A program made the position numbers and the translations under genes. From Candidatus Zixiibacteriota bacterium (lineage in GTDB: Bacteria; Zixibacteria; MSB-5A5; JAABVY01): a stretch of DNA of 64,000 nucleotides. Numbering within the stretch: the first letter of the stretch is position 1; every line of letters starts with the position of its first letter. The stretch is from NCBI GenBank assembly GCA_011056555.1, contig DSEQ01000029.1, positions 56,437 to 120,436 on the forward strand, written 5' to 3'. The notes beneath the pieces are model-generated. The model did not search any database. It saw only the letters and a list, made by a program, of their open reading frames with translations, and was not told the DNA's origin. This document shows positions 42,725 through 50,891 of the stretch, piece after piece.

Positions 42725-45001
42725 TTAGCATCTGGAAAAGCCGCATGAGGGACATACCAGACAGCCCGATTCATGCTGAATGCGCCCGCCGCAATCGGGG
42801 CAGGCCTCCAGATTAACATCCCTGTCAATCTTATGATGGCCATTTCCGAAATGCTTTTTTAAGATCTTTGCAATGGCATCGGGTATCGACATCACCATCT
42901 CACCTTCCTGGTAAATCGGGGATGCCCCGCCGATACCAACCAACTGATCTATTATATCGTCAACATCCACGCCTGATCTTAGCGCCAGAGAGATTAATCT
43001 CGATATCGCTTCGGTGTCCGCCATGGTCGAGAAGCCGGACTTTCCGATCTGGGCGAAGACTTCGAAGGGTTTGTTACCGAATTTATTGATGGTTATGTAG
43101 AGATTTCCATAACCGGTAACGATCTTATCCGTGAAACCGTCCAGGGTTGTCGGCCTCTCCTTGGGCATAACCTTCTGCGGAGGCAGGGGCTCTGCATCCC
43201 CCTGTTCTGCCGCCTTCTTCTCCCCGGGGGTCTTGCCGGTGGAAAGCACCTGATTTTGACGACTGCCGTCACGATATATGGTTACACCCTTACATCCGGT
43301 CTTGAAGGCCTGCCAGTAGGCTGTACGGACATCATCTTCCGTGGCCTCGTTAGGCAGGTTAATCGTCTTTGAGACCGAACTGTCGCAATGTTTCTGGAAG
43401 GCTGCCTGAGTGCGGATATGTTCCTCCGGAGTAACATCGGCGGCGGTAACAAAAACCCGTTTCACATCCTCCGGAATTTCATCAAATTCTTTCAGAGAAT
43501 TCGAGGCGGCAATTTTTTCCATCAATTCGGTGGAATAGAATCCGCGCTCCTTGGCGATCTTCTCGAAAAGCGGATTTACCTCAATCAAATTTGTGTTATC
43601 CATGACATTGCGGTTATAGCTGATCGCAAAATAGGGCTCGATTCCGGATGAACATCCGGCGATGATCGAGATCGTCCCGGTGGGGGCGATGGTCGTGATG
43701 GTGGCGTTTCGCATCGAAACACCCTCATCGGCATAGATTGAATCTTTCCATTTCGGAAATTTACCGCGGGTCTTGGCCATCTCCGAGGAATGAATATGGC
43801 CCTTGCTGTTGATGAACTCCATCACTTTCTCGCCCAGCTCGAAAGCCTTCTCAGAATTATACGGGATCTGGAGTTTGACCAGCATATCCGCCCAGCCCAT
43901 TACACCCAGGCCGATTCGCCGGTTGGAAAGGGTCTGCTGTTCAATTTCGGGGATAGGGTATTTGTTCATGTCGATGACGTTATCGAGGAAATTTACACCC
44001 ATCTTGACCAGGTCCAGAAGCTTTTCCCAGTTTATGCCCTTCTCCGGTTCATCCGGAGAATAGTCGCCCGGAAGAGGCTCATAGACCACCGAGCCGAGAT
44101 TGATGGAAGCCAGGTTGCAGGAATCGTAGGGCGGCAGGGGCTGTTCACCGCAGGGATTGGTGGCCTCGATTTTCTCGCATTTATTGGTAGGATTTTTCCG
44201 GTTCATACTATCGATGAAGATCACCCCCGGCTCACCAGTCAGCCAGGCATGCTTGACGATTTCATCGAAGACCTTGCGGGCGTCCAGCTTCTGCGGCTTC
44301 CCGTCCAGCTCATACAGTTTTCCAGTACGCGGGTCGATCAGATCGTATTCCCGATTCTCCTCCACCGCATTCATAAACTCATCTGTAAGGGCGACCGAGA
44401 TATTGAAATTAGTTACCTGGCTCAAATCGTCCTTGCAGGAGATAAACTCCATGATATCGGGATGATCCACTCTCAGTATGCCCATATTTGCGCCGCGACG
44501 GGTTCCACCCTGCTTAACCGCTTCGGTGGCCGAGTTGAATACCTTCATAAATGAAACCGGCCCGGAGGCCACCCCCGAGGTGGAGGCAACTACCGAATTT
44601 CGCGGACGCAGGCGCGAAAAGGCGAAGCCGGTACCGCCGCCGGATTTGTGGATTAAGGCGGCATGTTTGATTGTCTCGAATATCTCTTCCATCGAATCGC
44701 CCACGGGCAGTACAAAGCAGGCCGAAAGCTGTCCCAGGGGACGTCCGGCGTTCATCAGGGTCGGCGAATTGGGCATGAATTCGCGGTTGGCGATAGCATT
44801 GTAATAACGCTCCTCGGTACGTTTGACATCGGCATCATCCAGACCGTATTTGTACTCCGCCTTGGCAATGTGCCGGGCCACCCGGGTAAACAGGTCCTTC
44901 GGGCTTTCAACAACTTTCCCTTCATCATCCTTGATAAGGTATCGCCGTTCCAATACCTTCATCGCATTTTCGGTCAGACCCAGCTGTCTGTCGATATGCA
45001 T
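42725..45001 (-). CDS. nrdJ: Adenosylcobalamin-dependent ribonucleotide reductase (class II)
   Basis: 758 aa. Reduces ribonucleotides to deoxyribonucleotides with a B12-derived radical, independent of oxygen. The radical and thiol cysteines lie in LGQLSACFVLP and NPCGEQPLPPYDSCNLASINL, and GGGTGFAFSRLRP plus ATITTIAPTGTISIIAGCSSGIEP are family landmarks. The last 25 residues form a zinc ribbon (CPDCGG...CPSCGFSRC), as in many NrdJ proteins. thyX lies 14 nt upstream on the same transcript, giving dTMP and dNTP synthesis together. Confidence 0.97.
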   Translation of the reverse strand: MHIDRQLGLTENAMKVLERRYLIKDDEGKVVESPKDLFTRVARHIAKAEYKYGLDDADVKRTEERYYNAIANREFMPNSPTLMNAGRPLGQLSACFVLPVGDSMEEIFETIKHAALIHKSGGGTGFAFSRLRPRNSVVASTSGVASGPVSFMKVFNSATEAVKQGGTRRGANMGILRVDHPDIMEFISCKDDLSQVTNFNISVALTDEFMNAVEENREYDLIDPRTGKLYELDGKPQKLDARKVFDEIVKHAWLTGEPGVIFIDSMNRKNPTNKCEKIEATNPCGEQPLPPYDSCNLASINLGSVVYEPLPGDYSPDEPEKGINWEKLLDLVKMGVNFLDNVIDMNKYPIPEIEQQTLSNRRIGLGVMGWADMLVKLQIPYNSEKAFELGEKVMEFINSKGHIHSSEMAKTRGKFPKWKDSIYADEGVSMRNATITTIAPTGTISIIAGCSSGIEPYFAISYNRNVMDNTNLIEVNPLFEKIAKERGFYSTELMEKIAASNSLKEFDEIPEDVKRVFVTAADVTPEEHIRTQAAFQKHCDSSVSKTINLPNEATEDDVRTAYWQAFKTGCKGVTIYRDGSRQNQVLSTGKTPGEKKAAEQGDAEPLPPQKVMPKERPTTLDGFTDKIVTGYGNLYITINKFGNKPFEVFAQIGKSGFSTMADTEAISRLISLALRSGVDVDDIIDQLVGIGGASPIYQEGEMVMSIPDAIAKILKKHFGNGHHKIDRDVNLEACPDCGGRIQHESGCLVCPSCGFSRC

Positions 45002-45015
45002 AATTTCCCTCCTCC

Positions 45016-45699
45016 TTAGGAGGAAACCTGCCGTGCTGTGCAGTTTTCCTCATCTATTTCAAAATCCCAAAAAACTATCGGGGCTTCCTTTTTCAAAATT
45101 TTCAGAATTTCCAGACAAATTCTACGGATTTCCCAGTGCGCGCGCTCATGACATCTGATTTTGCAGATGTGGCGCCATTCACGGAAATTCGCAGTCATCA
45201 CTATCTCCGAGGTGATTCCGCCCGGAAATATATAGCGTGCATCCTCCTTGGGAACACCCGCCTCCAGCATCTGCTCATAGAGCTCATGAGTCTCTTTGGC
45301 AAGCTGCAGATATTTTTCGGAGAAGCCGTGTTTCTTCATGCTCTCCGGGACCACAACCTCGAACTGCTTGCGCACGCCATACTCGACATAACGCTGCGAT
45401 TCCTGTGATGGTGAGGCCAGACGGTGGCGCACGAATTCGTGTGTAAATGTTCTCGATCCACCCTTGATACGAAATGTTGCGGCAGCATGTTCCAGGACAG
45501 AATGATGACCTTTACGAATTACCTTCTTGATCAGGTCCTCAGTCGATGAGGGCGGGTTATACCTGTGAAAGGAGAGGTAGCATGTGCGGCAGGCGCGCTC
45601 GATCACATCCTCACCGTCAGGAGTAATTGCCATCAGAACTACCTCAGGCAGCGCTTCTTTAGCCATTTTTTCCATAACATTCTCTTTCAATTCTTCCAT
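45016..45699 (-). CDS. thyX: FAD-dependent thymidylate synthase ThyX
   Basis: 227 aa from the ATG at 45699; a TTG three codons upstream is possible. Makes dTMP from dUMP with methylene-THF, FAD and NADPH. The signature RHRxxSxxxxSxRY is present as RHRLASPSQESQRY, with FEVVVPE and GARYIFPG-like positions (DARYIFPGGITSEIVMTANFREW) also matching. First gene of the thyX-nrdJ operon. Regulation by the nucleotide-sensing repressor NrdR is suggested by paired boxes 240 bp upstream. Confidence 0.95.
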   Translation of the reverse strand: MEELKENVMEKMAKEALPEVVLMAITPDGEDVIERACRTCYLSFHRYNPPSSTEDLIKKVIRKGHHSVLEHAAATFRIKGGSRTFTHEFVRHRLASPSQESQRYVEYGVRKQFEVVVPESMKKHGFSEKYLQLAKETHELYEQMLEAGVPKEDARYIFPGGITSEIVMTANFREWRHICKIRCHERAHWEIRRICLEILKILKKEAPIVFWDFEIDEENCTARQVSS

Positions 45700-45878
45700 G
45701 ACACTCAATCCAATCTTCTATTTTTTTGATCCCCTGTAAATCATTTTGATATTGTAACTTGCAATTTTGCGAAAAAAAGCCCTCAGAGGGGGTCACTTTT
45801 TTATAATTATTTTGAGATTCTAAGTAAGTTTATAGCTTTTACTTAAAGAGATACTTTAACCAAGTACTCGCGGTGCTT
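45700..45878 (-). other. AT-rich leader upstream of thyX
   Basis: Very AT-rich leader between the proposed promoter and thyX, with no gene seen. A small hairpin CCCTCTGAGGG followed by CTTTTTTT (minus strand, about 45770-45800) could act as a weak attenuator. No B12 box (GCCACTG) or other riboswitch motif was found although nrdJ is B12-dependent. Confidence 0.4.
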
Positions 45879-45907
45879 AAAATAAAATCTAAATCATATT
45901 GAGTCAA
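45879..45907 (-). promoter_or_regulatory. Promoter of thyX-nrdJ
   Basis: Minus strand: TTGACT (45907-45902), 17-bp spacer, TATTTT (45884-45879). The NrdR-like boxes lie 30-75 bp upstream. The predicted leader is about 170 nt. Confidence 0.5.
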
Positions 45908-45935
45908 GCAAAATATTAAAAAAATGTTAAAAAAA

Positions 45936-45983
45936 ATACAATATATTGTATATCAACCGATTATAGACCACATTATATTGTAT
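45936..45983. promoter_or_regulatory. Paired NrdR-type boxes
   Basis: Box 1, ATACAATATATTGTAT (45936-45951), is a perfect 16-bp palindrome. Box 2, CCACATTATATTGTAT (45968-45983), agrees with it at 13 of 16 positions. They are 32 bp apart centre to centre, that is, three helical turns. This pairing and the core CAATATATTG match the known NrdR pattern (ACACWATATATWGTGT, two boxes 31-33 bp apart), and the downstream operon makes dNTPs. The nrdR gene itself is not in the window. Confidence 0.65.
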
Positions 45984-46165
45984 TTTTGCCTTGCAGGAAA
46001 ATCGAGTTTTTTGGCTTAATTTTTAAGCTGTTGACCTGGATGGAATTGCAGTGTTGATGGATTAAAAGATGCAGTTTTGGGCTTCTATGTGCGTGGATTG
46101 GCTAATTCTAAGGGTTTGGAAAACAATGGGTTACTATTTCCGGCACTCTTCTTCCCATTAAATCA

Positions 46166-46327
46166 ATGTTTACTTCTGCCGATTTAAGTCCTGATCTGAT
46201 GAATCCCTGGAGATTTTTAATGTGGGGAGCTTATGGGATTGCATTGCCGCTCGGGATTGTTTATATAAACAGGAAGCAACAGGCAATCCGACAGGAGGAA
46301 AGCATTGGAAGTGAGAAAAAAGAATAG
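46166..46327 (+). CDS. Possible 53-aa single-pass membrane protein
   Basis: The ATG at 46166 opens 53 codons with a convincing membrane helix (FLMWGAYGIALPLGIVYIN, residues 18-36) followed by basic then acidic residues. The stop overlaps the next gene by 23 nt, and that gene's AGGAGG site lies inside this frame, an arrangement compatible with translational coupling. No ribosome-binding site precedes ATG 46166; Met12 (46199) or Met19 (46220) could be the start. The N-terminus would be outside. The function is unknown. Confidence 0.35.
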   Translation: MFTSADLSPDLMNPWRFLMWGAYGIALPLGIVYINRKQQAIRQEESIGSEKKE

Positions 46328-46904
46328 AACTGTTTTCGCTGCATTATCAGTTATTTTTCTGCTGGCGCTTGTTATGTCCTGCGGGAAAGGGCTGGAAGGA
46401 AAAATGAAGGCCTACGAGGAGGCCATCAACAGCCACGATGTTGATGCTGTGCTGGCCTTTTATGCCGAGCCGGTTACTGTCGAGATGGGGCGGGTTTCCA
46501 ATCCGCTGACAGAAACCGAACTTCGTCCCCTGGCGGAATGGGATTCGATCGTGAATACCAAAGTCTCTTTCACTGTCAAAGAAACCAGGGGGGATACTGT
46601 TTTCTGCACCAAAACTGAAACCAATGACTGGTTCAAAGCCTTCACCATCGATACCCTCTATTTCGATCCCTGGATTGCCGTATTTGAGGAGGGCAAGATC
46701 AGGCAGATCATCTATGTCCATACCCCGGAGAGCATCCGCAGAATGGCCGAGGCCTACAAGTCCTTCTATGATTGGGCGTACGAAGAACGTCCCATCAAGC
46801 TGAAGGAGCTTATGCCGGAGGGGCAGCCGATCCGCGGGGTCACCAGCGCCAAGAAGTGGATGGAGATACTGTCCGAATGGCAGGAGGAGACAGGCGGGAT
46901 ATAA
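46305..46904 (+). CDS. Lipoprotein, SnoaL/NTF2-like
   Basis: 199 aa from the TTG at 46305, six bases after AGGAGG; a GTG two codons on is spaced less well. Lipoprotein signal with VMSC lipobox. The mature N-terminal half (MKAYEEAINSHDVDAVLAFYAEPVTVEMG) has the helix-strand pattern of NTF2/SnoaL-like folds, which often bind small ligands. Its stop and the stop of the convergent DUF3857 gene are directly adjacent (46904/46905), leaving no room for a terminator between them. Confidence 0.7.
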   Translation: MEVRKKNRTVFAALSVIFLLALVMSCGKGLEGKMKAYEEAINSHDVDAVLAFYAEPVTVEMGRVSNPLTETELRPLAEWDSIVNTKVSFTVKETRGDTVFCTKTETNDWFKAFTIDTLYFDPWIAVFEEGKIRQIIYVHTPESIRRMAEAYKSFYDWAYEERPIKLKELMPEGQPIRGVTSAKKWMEILSEWQEETGGI

Positions 46905-48821
46905 TCATTCTTGCACTATCACGGCTATTTCATCCTTGCTGGTCTCGGTAATTTCATCGAACATTTCTTTTACGCCAGGATATTCGCTCGGGAGGAATGT
47001 CTCTTTATTGAGTTTGAAGTACAAGATAGCCGCAATTGAATTGCCAGTTGTCAGAAAAGACCTGGTATATTTTCCACAATCGGTGTTTCTATTAATCTTA
47101 TCGGGAAGATCCCCGACTATCATATTTTCAGGCAGATTTATTGTTATCTCATGATATCGGGTGAATTCATACTGGAAATCGATCGGATACTGCCTCTCCT
47201 CGCTTTTGAATGGATTATTGACCAATGGTATAAGAAAGGGAGAAATAAGCATGTGATCTCCCAAAGCGGATGCAAATTCCGGAATTTCTATCACCAATTT
47301 AATACTGAGGCTGTCCCCCTCAGGGAAATAGCGGGAAACCGCCTCTTCCACGTCATAATTCAGCTCAAATTCATCCAAAATATCTGTGGCGATCTGCTGC
47401 TGTGAAATAGTATCCAGCAAATAATCATCATACCGGGCATTTTCATACCCCTGAACGCAGATGAAAGTTGAACAAGCGGCCGAACCATCCTCCCGCAGAT
47501 TGATATTCGCTTTCAATTGGGTGCTGCTTTTGCGTTTCGGGGGCGGCAGAAGCGATATCGGGCGGGATGCCTCGGCATCGATAAGCAGGCCGCTGCGTAT
47601 GCGATCGGAGGCAGGGACATATGGGAAAGCGACAGCTCTGTTACCTGCATCGAGCAAATATTCCCTTATCTTAAGATTAACATAGCAGACTAGATGATTG
47701 AATTGATTTAGTTGAACATGGGCTGGGTTGAATTTACAAAAACCTCTCGTTCCAATTAGGAGCGGATGGGCCTTGAACCCGGCCTTCTGCAGCAGGGCTG
47801 TTAGGAGAAGGTTCTTGGCCGTAGCTGAACCGTATCTATTATCCATCAAATTGGAGAACTTATCCTCCGAAAAATCAAGCATGCCAGAGCCCCTTGTCAA
47901 AATCGAATCCCGCACATAATCATAAATATGAGCGATCTTTTCATCTTCGTTGAGCGCGCCTGCTGTCAATTTCCCGGAAAGTTCCTCTAACTCATCCTCA
48001 TCATCTATGAATTCATCAATTATCTTGTTTAACTCTATGCCAATCTCTTTCCATTTTGTAGGAAAGTCAAATCTTATACCAGTGCCCTTGAAGGATCTTA
48101 TCTGAAAATGCAAAGCAGCGGTATAATTGCTGACCGCTCCGGCAAAAGGTTCGGCCTTTACAGGTATTAGGCTGTCCAGCTCCCACGTATACCTAGTTGT
48201 TAACCTCCCGAATTCATGCACATGTAACCTGCTCGATTGCTGCTGATGAGCAGGGATATTAATGGGCCAGGTAGCATACTCAAAACCAGGATATAGCGTG
48301 ACAGAGAAGATAGATTTTAACGTGTAAATATCATTTTGAAAATACCACGGCTCGAGAAACCCGAAATTTTCGTGGAAGATCTGGTATTGATATTCCAAAA
48401 TACAACCATTGATTATAGACGGAAATGTAAATGCCACTGTCTTTAGATTCCCAGCTTTTTTTTCAAATTCATCCTTGATCTTATTCTTGTCGCCATTGGG
48501 TAAAATTGTATGAGCTTTGAATTTGCTGAACTTCTGATCGCCATGGTAACTTATGTCGATATTGGCCACATCATCAATATTGTCTTTGTCAAATACCTTG
48601 ATGCGCACATGTCTCATCAATGTTATGCCTTCAAGGTCCACCTTCATATCGCCTCTGTCGAAGATGATCAGGGCGGGTTCATCGGGGATCTCCGGCGGCG
48701 GCTCGAGAGCCCATTCCCAGCCCTCGACCTTGCCCCACTCCTGAGCCGATAGATATCCGAATGTGAAAAATAATAAGGAAGTCAGAAGCAGCACTGACCT
48801 GAAAAACGATATGGCGGACAT
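46905..48821 (-). CDS. DUF3857/transglutaminase-like exported protein, catalytic Cys lost
   Basis: 638 aa with a signal peptide (LLLTSLLFFTFGYLSAQ). Residues about 50-250 form the DUF3857 beta-sandwich, followed by a transglutaminase-core region (about 290-400). In active members the Cys sits in GDCKD; here the stretch reads GSATAK (331-336) with Ala at the Cys position, while the His (FNHL, H376) and Asp (LLDAGN, D391) remain. This predicts a non-catalytic protein, likely a binding or structural one in the periplasm. The C-terminal third is beta-rich. Confidence 0.75.
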   Translation of the reverse strand: MSAISFFRSVLLLTSLLFFTFGYLSAQEWGKVEGWEWALEPPPEIPDEPALIIFDRGDMKVDLEGITLMRHVRIKVFDKDNIDDVANIDISYHGDQKFSKFKAHTILPNGDKNKIKDEFEKKAGNLKTVAFTFPSIINGCILEYQYQIFHENFGFLEPWYFQNDIYTLKSIFSVTLYPGFEYATWPINIPAHQQQSSRLHVHEFGRLTTRYTWELDSLIPVKAEPFAGAVSNYTAALHFQIRSFKGTGIRFDFPTKWKEIGIELNKIIDEFIDDEDELEELSGKLTAGALNEDEKIAHIYDYVRDSILTRGSGMLDFSEDKFSNLMDNRYGSATAKNLLLTALLQKAGFKAHPLLIGTRGFCKFNPAHVQLNQFNHLVCYVNLKIREYLLDAGNRAVAFPYVPASDRIRSGLLIDAEASRPISLLPPPKRKSSTQLKANINLREDGSAACSTFICVQGYENARYDDYLLDTISQQQIATDILDEFELNYDVEEAVSRYFPEGDSLSIKLVIEIPEFASALGDHMLISPFLIPLVNNPFKSEERQYPIDFQYEFTRYHEITINLPENMIVGDLPDKINRNTDCGKYTRSFLTTGNSIAAILYFKLNKETFLPSEYPGVKEMFDEITETSKDEIAVIVQE

Positions 48822-49030
48822 GTTTCCCTCCCCCGATAAAATGCCCCTGGGTCACGTGCAGCAATAAAATATTTTCCCTCTGCAGCCATTGCCCCCGGAT
48901 GCACAAATGTCATATTGATGGTTTTTTCAATCGAAAATAATTTAATTTGCTGATTGATATTTGTCAATAATTGTTTATATGATTAATAATCGAAATAACC
49001 AAATAATAAAGATTAAAAGGGAATATTGAA

Positions 49031-49780
49031 ATGAGCAGAAGAAAAATACAAATCTCCATACTAACGCTGATAATTCTGATATTGGCGTTCTCAAATCTTT
49101 CCGCACAATGGGAGATTGATCTCGAGTTCGGTCCGGTTTTTAACGGCTACAACGATGTGCAGATTCCCAATGAAACCGGGACACGTTTTTCATTGACTGA
49201 TGATCTTTCGGTCGATCCCGATTTCTTTTTCAGGACAAGAGTCTCCTTTATAATTGACGGCATGCATGTGATATCGGGTTTCGCCGCGCCGTTGCGGCTG
49301 GATGCCGAAGGAAGTGTCGGCAAGGAAATATTGTTCGAGGGTACGACATTTCCAGCCAATACCGAGCTGCGCGGGTTTTACCGCTTCGATTCATATCGTC
49401 TGACATACCGATACAATTTCATCAGAGAACCCGACCTGACAATTGGTTTGGGTTTCACCGCCAAAGTGCGTGATGCCGAGATCAGAATTGAATCGGAAGA
49501 TCAGATTGCCTCCAAGACTAACACCGGATTTGTTCCATTGATCAATTTCAGAATCGACTGGCTTTTCGCCGAAAGATTCGGGCTATTATTTGCCGGTGAT
49601 GCGCTCGCTGCGCCTCAGGGACGTGCTGAAGATGTCATTCTGGCGCTGAAGTATCATATCGATGAGAACCTTGCGCTCAAATCGGGTTACCGGATTCTGG
49701 AGGGCGGCGCGGATGTCGACGATGCCTACACTTTCGCGCTGCTGCACTATATTTCATTTGGTCTGATTCTCAGCTTTTGA
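49031..49780 (+). CDS. Exported beta-barrel-like protein
   Basis: 249 aa with a signal peptide (ILTLIILILAFSNLSAQ). The mature part is a string of alternating strands (FYRFDSYRLTYRYNF, LTIGLGFTAKVRDAEIRI, FGLLFAGDALAAPQGRA, ALKYHIDENLALKSGYRI) ending in GLILSF, with a C-terminal Phe as in outer-membrane proteins. About ten to twelve strands can be guessed. No specific family was recognised. An A-rich stretch AAAAGGGAA lies about 8 nt before the ATG. Confidence 0.65.
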   Translation: MSRRKIQISILTLIILILAFSNLSAQWEIDLEFGPVFNGYNDVQIPNETGTRFSLTDDLSVDPDFFFRTRVSFIIDGMHVISGFAAPLRLDAEGSVGKEILFEGTTFPANTELRGFYRFDSYRLTYRYNFIREPDLTIGLGFTAKVRDAEIRIESEDQIASKTNTGFVPLINFRIDWLFAERFGLLFAGDALAAPQGRAEDVILALKYHIDENLALKSGYRILEGGADVDDAYTFALLHYISFGLILSF

Positions 49781-50222
49781 ACTTACAATTGTATCGCACA
49801 TGAAATGCGGGCTCAGCGCAGGGTAGAATCCACAGCAAAGTCGAAGATCCGGCTTTTGACGGGCGGAGCGATTCTGCCTGTCTTCTATTGCGATTGAAAT
49901 GCAGATCGTCGGGATGGCACGCCCTAACTGGCTTTAGGCGTGTTACTGCAGCATGAGCCCCGCCAAATAAATTTGGGCAGGGCACCCTGGCAGAAGCGAG
50001 AGTCACATCGCCATGGCGTATGGGGATGTACGCCGCGCATGAATTGTCCCGGGCATCCCCAAAACAAACCGGGCAGATCTCCGAAATCATCACCACCCCC
50101 TCGGAAAATCGCAACAAAATCGACCGGAAATCGTAGTATGACCTGTAAATCAAAAGACGGGGCATTGAAAAGGTAAGAATCAAACCGTTAACAGACCGGA
50201 ACAGGAATCGAGGTGATGAAAA
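49781..50222. other. Gene-free stretch with inverted repeats
   Basis: No gene could be supported; an open frame on the minus strand here lacks a ribosome-binding site and coding character. It holds two inverted repeats: CACGCC/GGCGTG (49918-49923 and 49937-49942, with CTAA/TTTA continuing the stem) and GGGGATG/CATCCCC (50022-50028 and 50054-50060). Confidence 0.5.
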
Positions 50223-50444
50223 ATGCGGATTTTGACATGGATAATCCATAATCCGCTCAGGTTTGCAAGCCTGGCATTGATGTTTCTGGGGGCGGTTGCC
50301 GTGGTGGTGGGAGCGGTAACTCTGGCGTCGAGCGCCTCGGCTGCAGTTGGATCAGCATGGCTGTTCGGGGGACTCCTGATCTACCTGAGCGGATCCACCA
50401 TCAACAGATATCTGCGAGGTGATTTCTATTATCAAAGATTGTAA
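50223..50444 (+). CDS. 73-aa membrane protein with two helices
   Basis: 73 aa from the ATG at 50223, six bases after a GAGGTG ribosome-binding site. Two hydrophobic segments (FASLALMFLGAVAVVVGAVTLASSA and AVGSAWLFGGLLIYLSGS) connected by a short turn, with a basic C-terminus (NRYLRGDFYYQRL). A perfect terminator follows 70 nt later, so this is a monocistronic gene. The function is unknown. Confidence 0.7.
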   Translation: MRILTWIIHNPLRFASLALMFLGAVAVVVGAVTLASSASAAVGSAWLFGGLLIYLSGSTINRYLRGDFYYQRL

Positions 50445-50515
50445 TGTTTGAAAAGATCAAGAATCCTCACTCGGGAAGGAGAGAGCTTTGATAGATGAAC
50501 CATGTTGCGGCTATC

Positions 50516-50560
50516 AAAAGCGATGAATCCAAGCAAAATTAAATGATTCATCGCTTTTTT
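50516..50560 (+). terminator. Rho-independent terminator
   Basis: AAAAGCGATGAATC (50516-50529) pairs perfectly with GATTCATCGCTTTT (50545-50558), 14 pairs with a 15-nt loop, and runs into T6. It ends the transcript of the 73-aa membrane protein. Confidence 0.88.
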
Positions 50561-50618
50561 GTTTGCCGTCGGTTAACCGCATTTGGCTGAGGAACTGACG
50601 GAACGGCGTTTTATTGTG

Positions 50619-50755
50619 CTGTCGGGTTCCCCAACCCGACAGATAACCGCCGGCAAAGGGTTCCCGGCGGCAGATGAGAAGATGAATTTGGCAGGCCGCC
50701 GGGGCGGAGCACGAGGAAGTACTCCTGCCCGGCCGACTGACGGGCCGCGCACGAT
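50619..50755. repeat. Cluster of strong GC-rich hairpins
   Basis: Three stem-loops in 137 bp with no gene: CTGTCGGGTT/AACCCGACAG (50619-50628 and 50633-50642, loop CCCC), CCGCCGG/CCGGCGG (50647-50653 and 50664-50670), and a third, less regular pairing of GCCGGGGCGG with CTGCCCGGC (about 50697-50733). Base composition is clearly richer in GC than the surroundings. It looks like a repeat of the REP/BIME kind. Together with the terminator it fills the 447-bp gap 50445-50891. Confidence 0.5.
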
Positions 50756-50891
50756 CTTTTAGATTTCCTTAAATCCATACCTCTCAAAAAAATAGCCCAT
50801 CTGTTCAAAAATTCTACTGCGGGGATTCAGATACCGGCGGGATAGACCGATAAGTTTAAAGAGGTCTTTAACTAACAAAACAGGAAATATT

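Noticed and set aside
45700..45935. Cobalamin riboswitch in front of thyX-nrdJ
   Set aside because: No B12 box (GCCACTG-like) or matching stems were found in the AT-rich leader.
49770..50249. 159-codon open frame on the minus strand
   Set aside because: It overlaps the ends of two better genes and a region with inverted repeats, and has no signal, domain or ribosome-binding site.
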